A stretch of 7,078 bases of DNA from Muribaculaceae bacterium. GTDB lineage: Bacteria; Bacteroidota; Bacteroidia; Bacteroidales; Muribaculaceae. Position 1 is the first letter of the stretch; each line of letters begins with the position of its first letter. Positions 7,040 through 7,078 of this stretch are shown piece after piece. The position numbers and the translations under genes were made by a program. The stretch is from assembly GCA_029051445.1 (NCBI GenBank), contig JAIDKP010000032.1:1-7078 (forward strand), given 5' to 3'. Under the pieces are notes generated by a model. That model was not told where the DNA came from and did not search any database. It worked only from the letters and a program-made list of their open reading frames with translations.

Positions 7040-7078
7040 TTATATCACTTCCATCCCCCCGGCGAGACGCTGCCGCAC
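7040..7078 (-). CDS. Possible C-terminal end of an upstream minus-strand gene (partial)
   Basis: On the minus strand a frame enters from the right edge, encodes VRQRLAGGMEVI and stops at TAA (7042-7040). The base composition changes sharply from G+C-rich before this stop to A+T-rich after it, as expected at a gene end. Twelve codons are too few for identification, and the other two minus frames are also open here; one runs on to a TGA overlapping the purT start codon. Confidence 0.3.
   Translation of the reverse strand: MRQRLAGGMEVI

Noticed and set aside
1..7078. tRNA or rRNA genes, insertion sequences, CRISPR arrays and attachment sites.
   Set aside because: Reading both strands I saw no cloverleaf with a CCA end, no transposase motif, no long terminal inverted repeats and no regularly spaced repeats; nearly all of the window is accounted for by ordinary coding sequence.

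Overview
The window looks like chromosomal DNA of a member of the Bacteroidota, probably a gut Bacteroidales and perhaps Muribaculaceae. The reasons are a SusD/RagB-type lipoprotein gene, a promoter upstream of pfkA matching the Bacteroidetes pattern TTTG-N20-TAnnTTT, few Shine-Dalgarno sequences, and a moderately high G+C in the housekeeping part. The genus is an inference from general features, not from a marker gene.

Layout. Bases 2-526 (+) hold the last 174 codons of a SusD-like glycan-binding lipoprotein, the downstream edge of a polysaccharide utilisation locus whose other genes lie off the left end. A 182-base intergenic region follows. It carries a GC-rich hairpin that is the likely susD terminator, a second hairpin with an 8-base tandem repeat, and the pfkA promoter. 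pfkA (709-1689, +) is a complete ATP-type 6-phosphofructokinase. From 6999 down to 1681 (-) there is a tightly packed five-gene unit, in transcription order: purT (formate-dependent GAR transformylase), a MATE-family exporter, a COG2509-type FAD-dependent oxidoreductase of unknown substrate, and two half-size chromate-transporter-family (CHR) proteins. Junctions are a TTGA overlap, a 25-base gap, an 11-base overlap and an ATGA overlap, so the five genes are very probably co-transcribed. A few codons of a further minus-strand frame may be visible at the extreme right.

How the pieces fit. The plus-strand genes are carbohydrate capture (SusD) and upper glycolysis (PfkA). The minus-strand unit mixes one purine-synthesis enzyme with three membrane transport proteins and a flavoprotein; no single pathway obviously joins them. 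The two CHR proteins are paralogues that in other bacteria work as a pair. The most distinctive structure is where the two units meet: pfkA and the second CHR gene converge with their ends overlapping by 9 bases, and a textbook intrinsic terminator for pfkA lies inside the CHR coding sequence.

I found no clear new biological system, RNA gene, mobile element or CRISPR array. The findings concern gene arrangement, start codons, one active-site substitution and the uncharacterised flavoprotein/CHR association.
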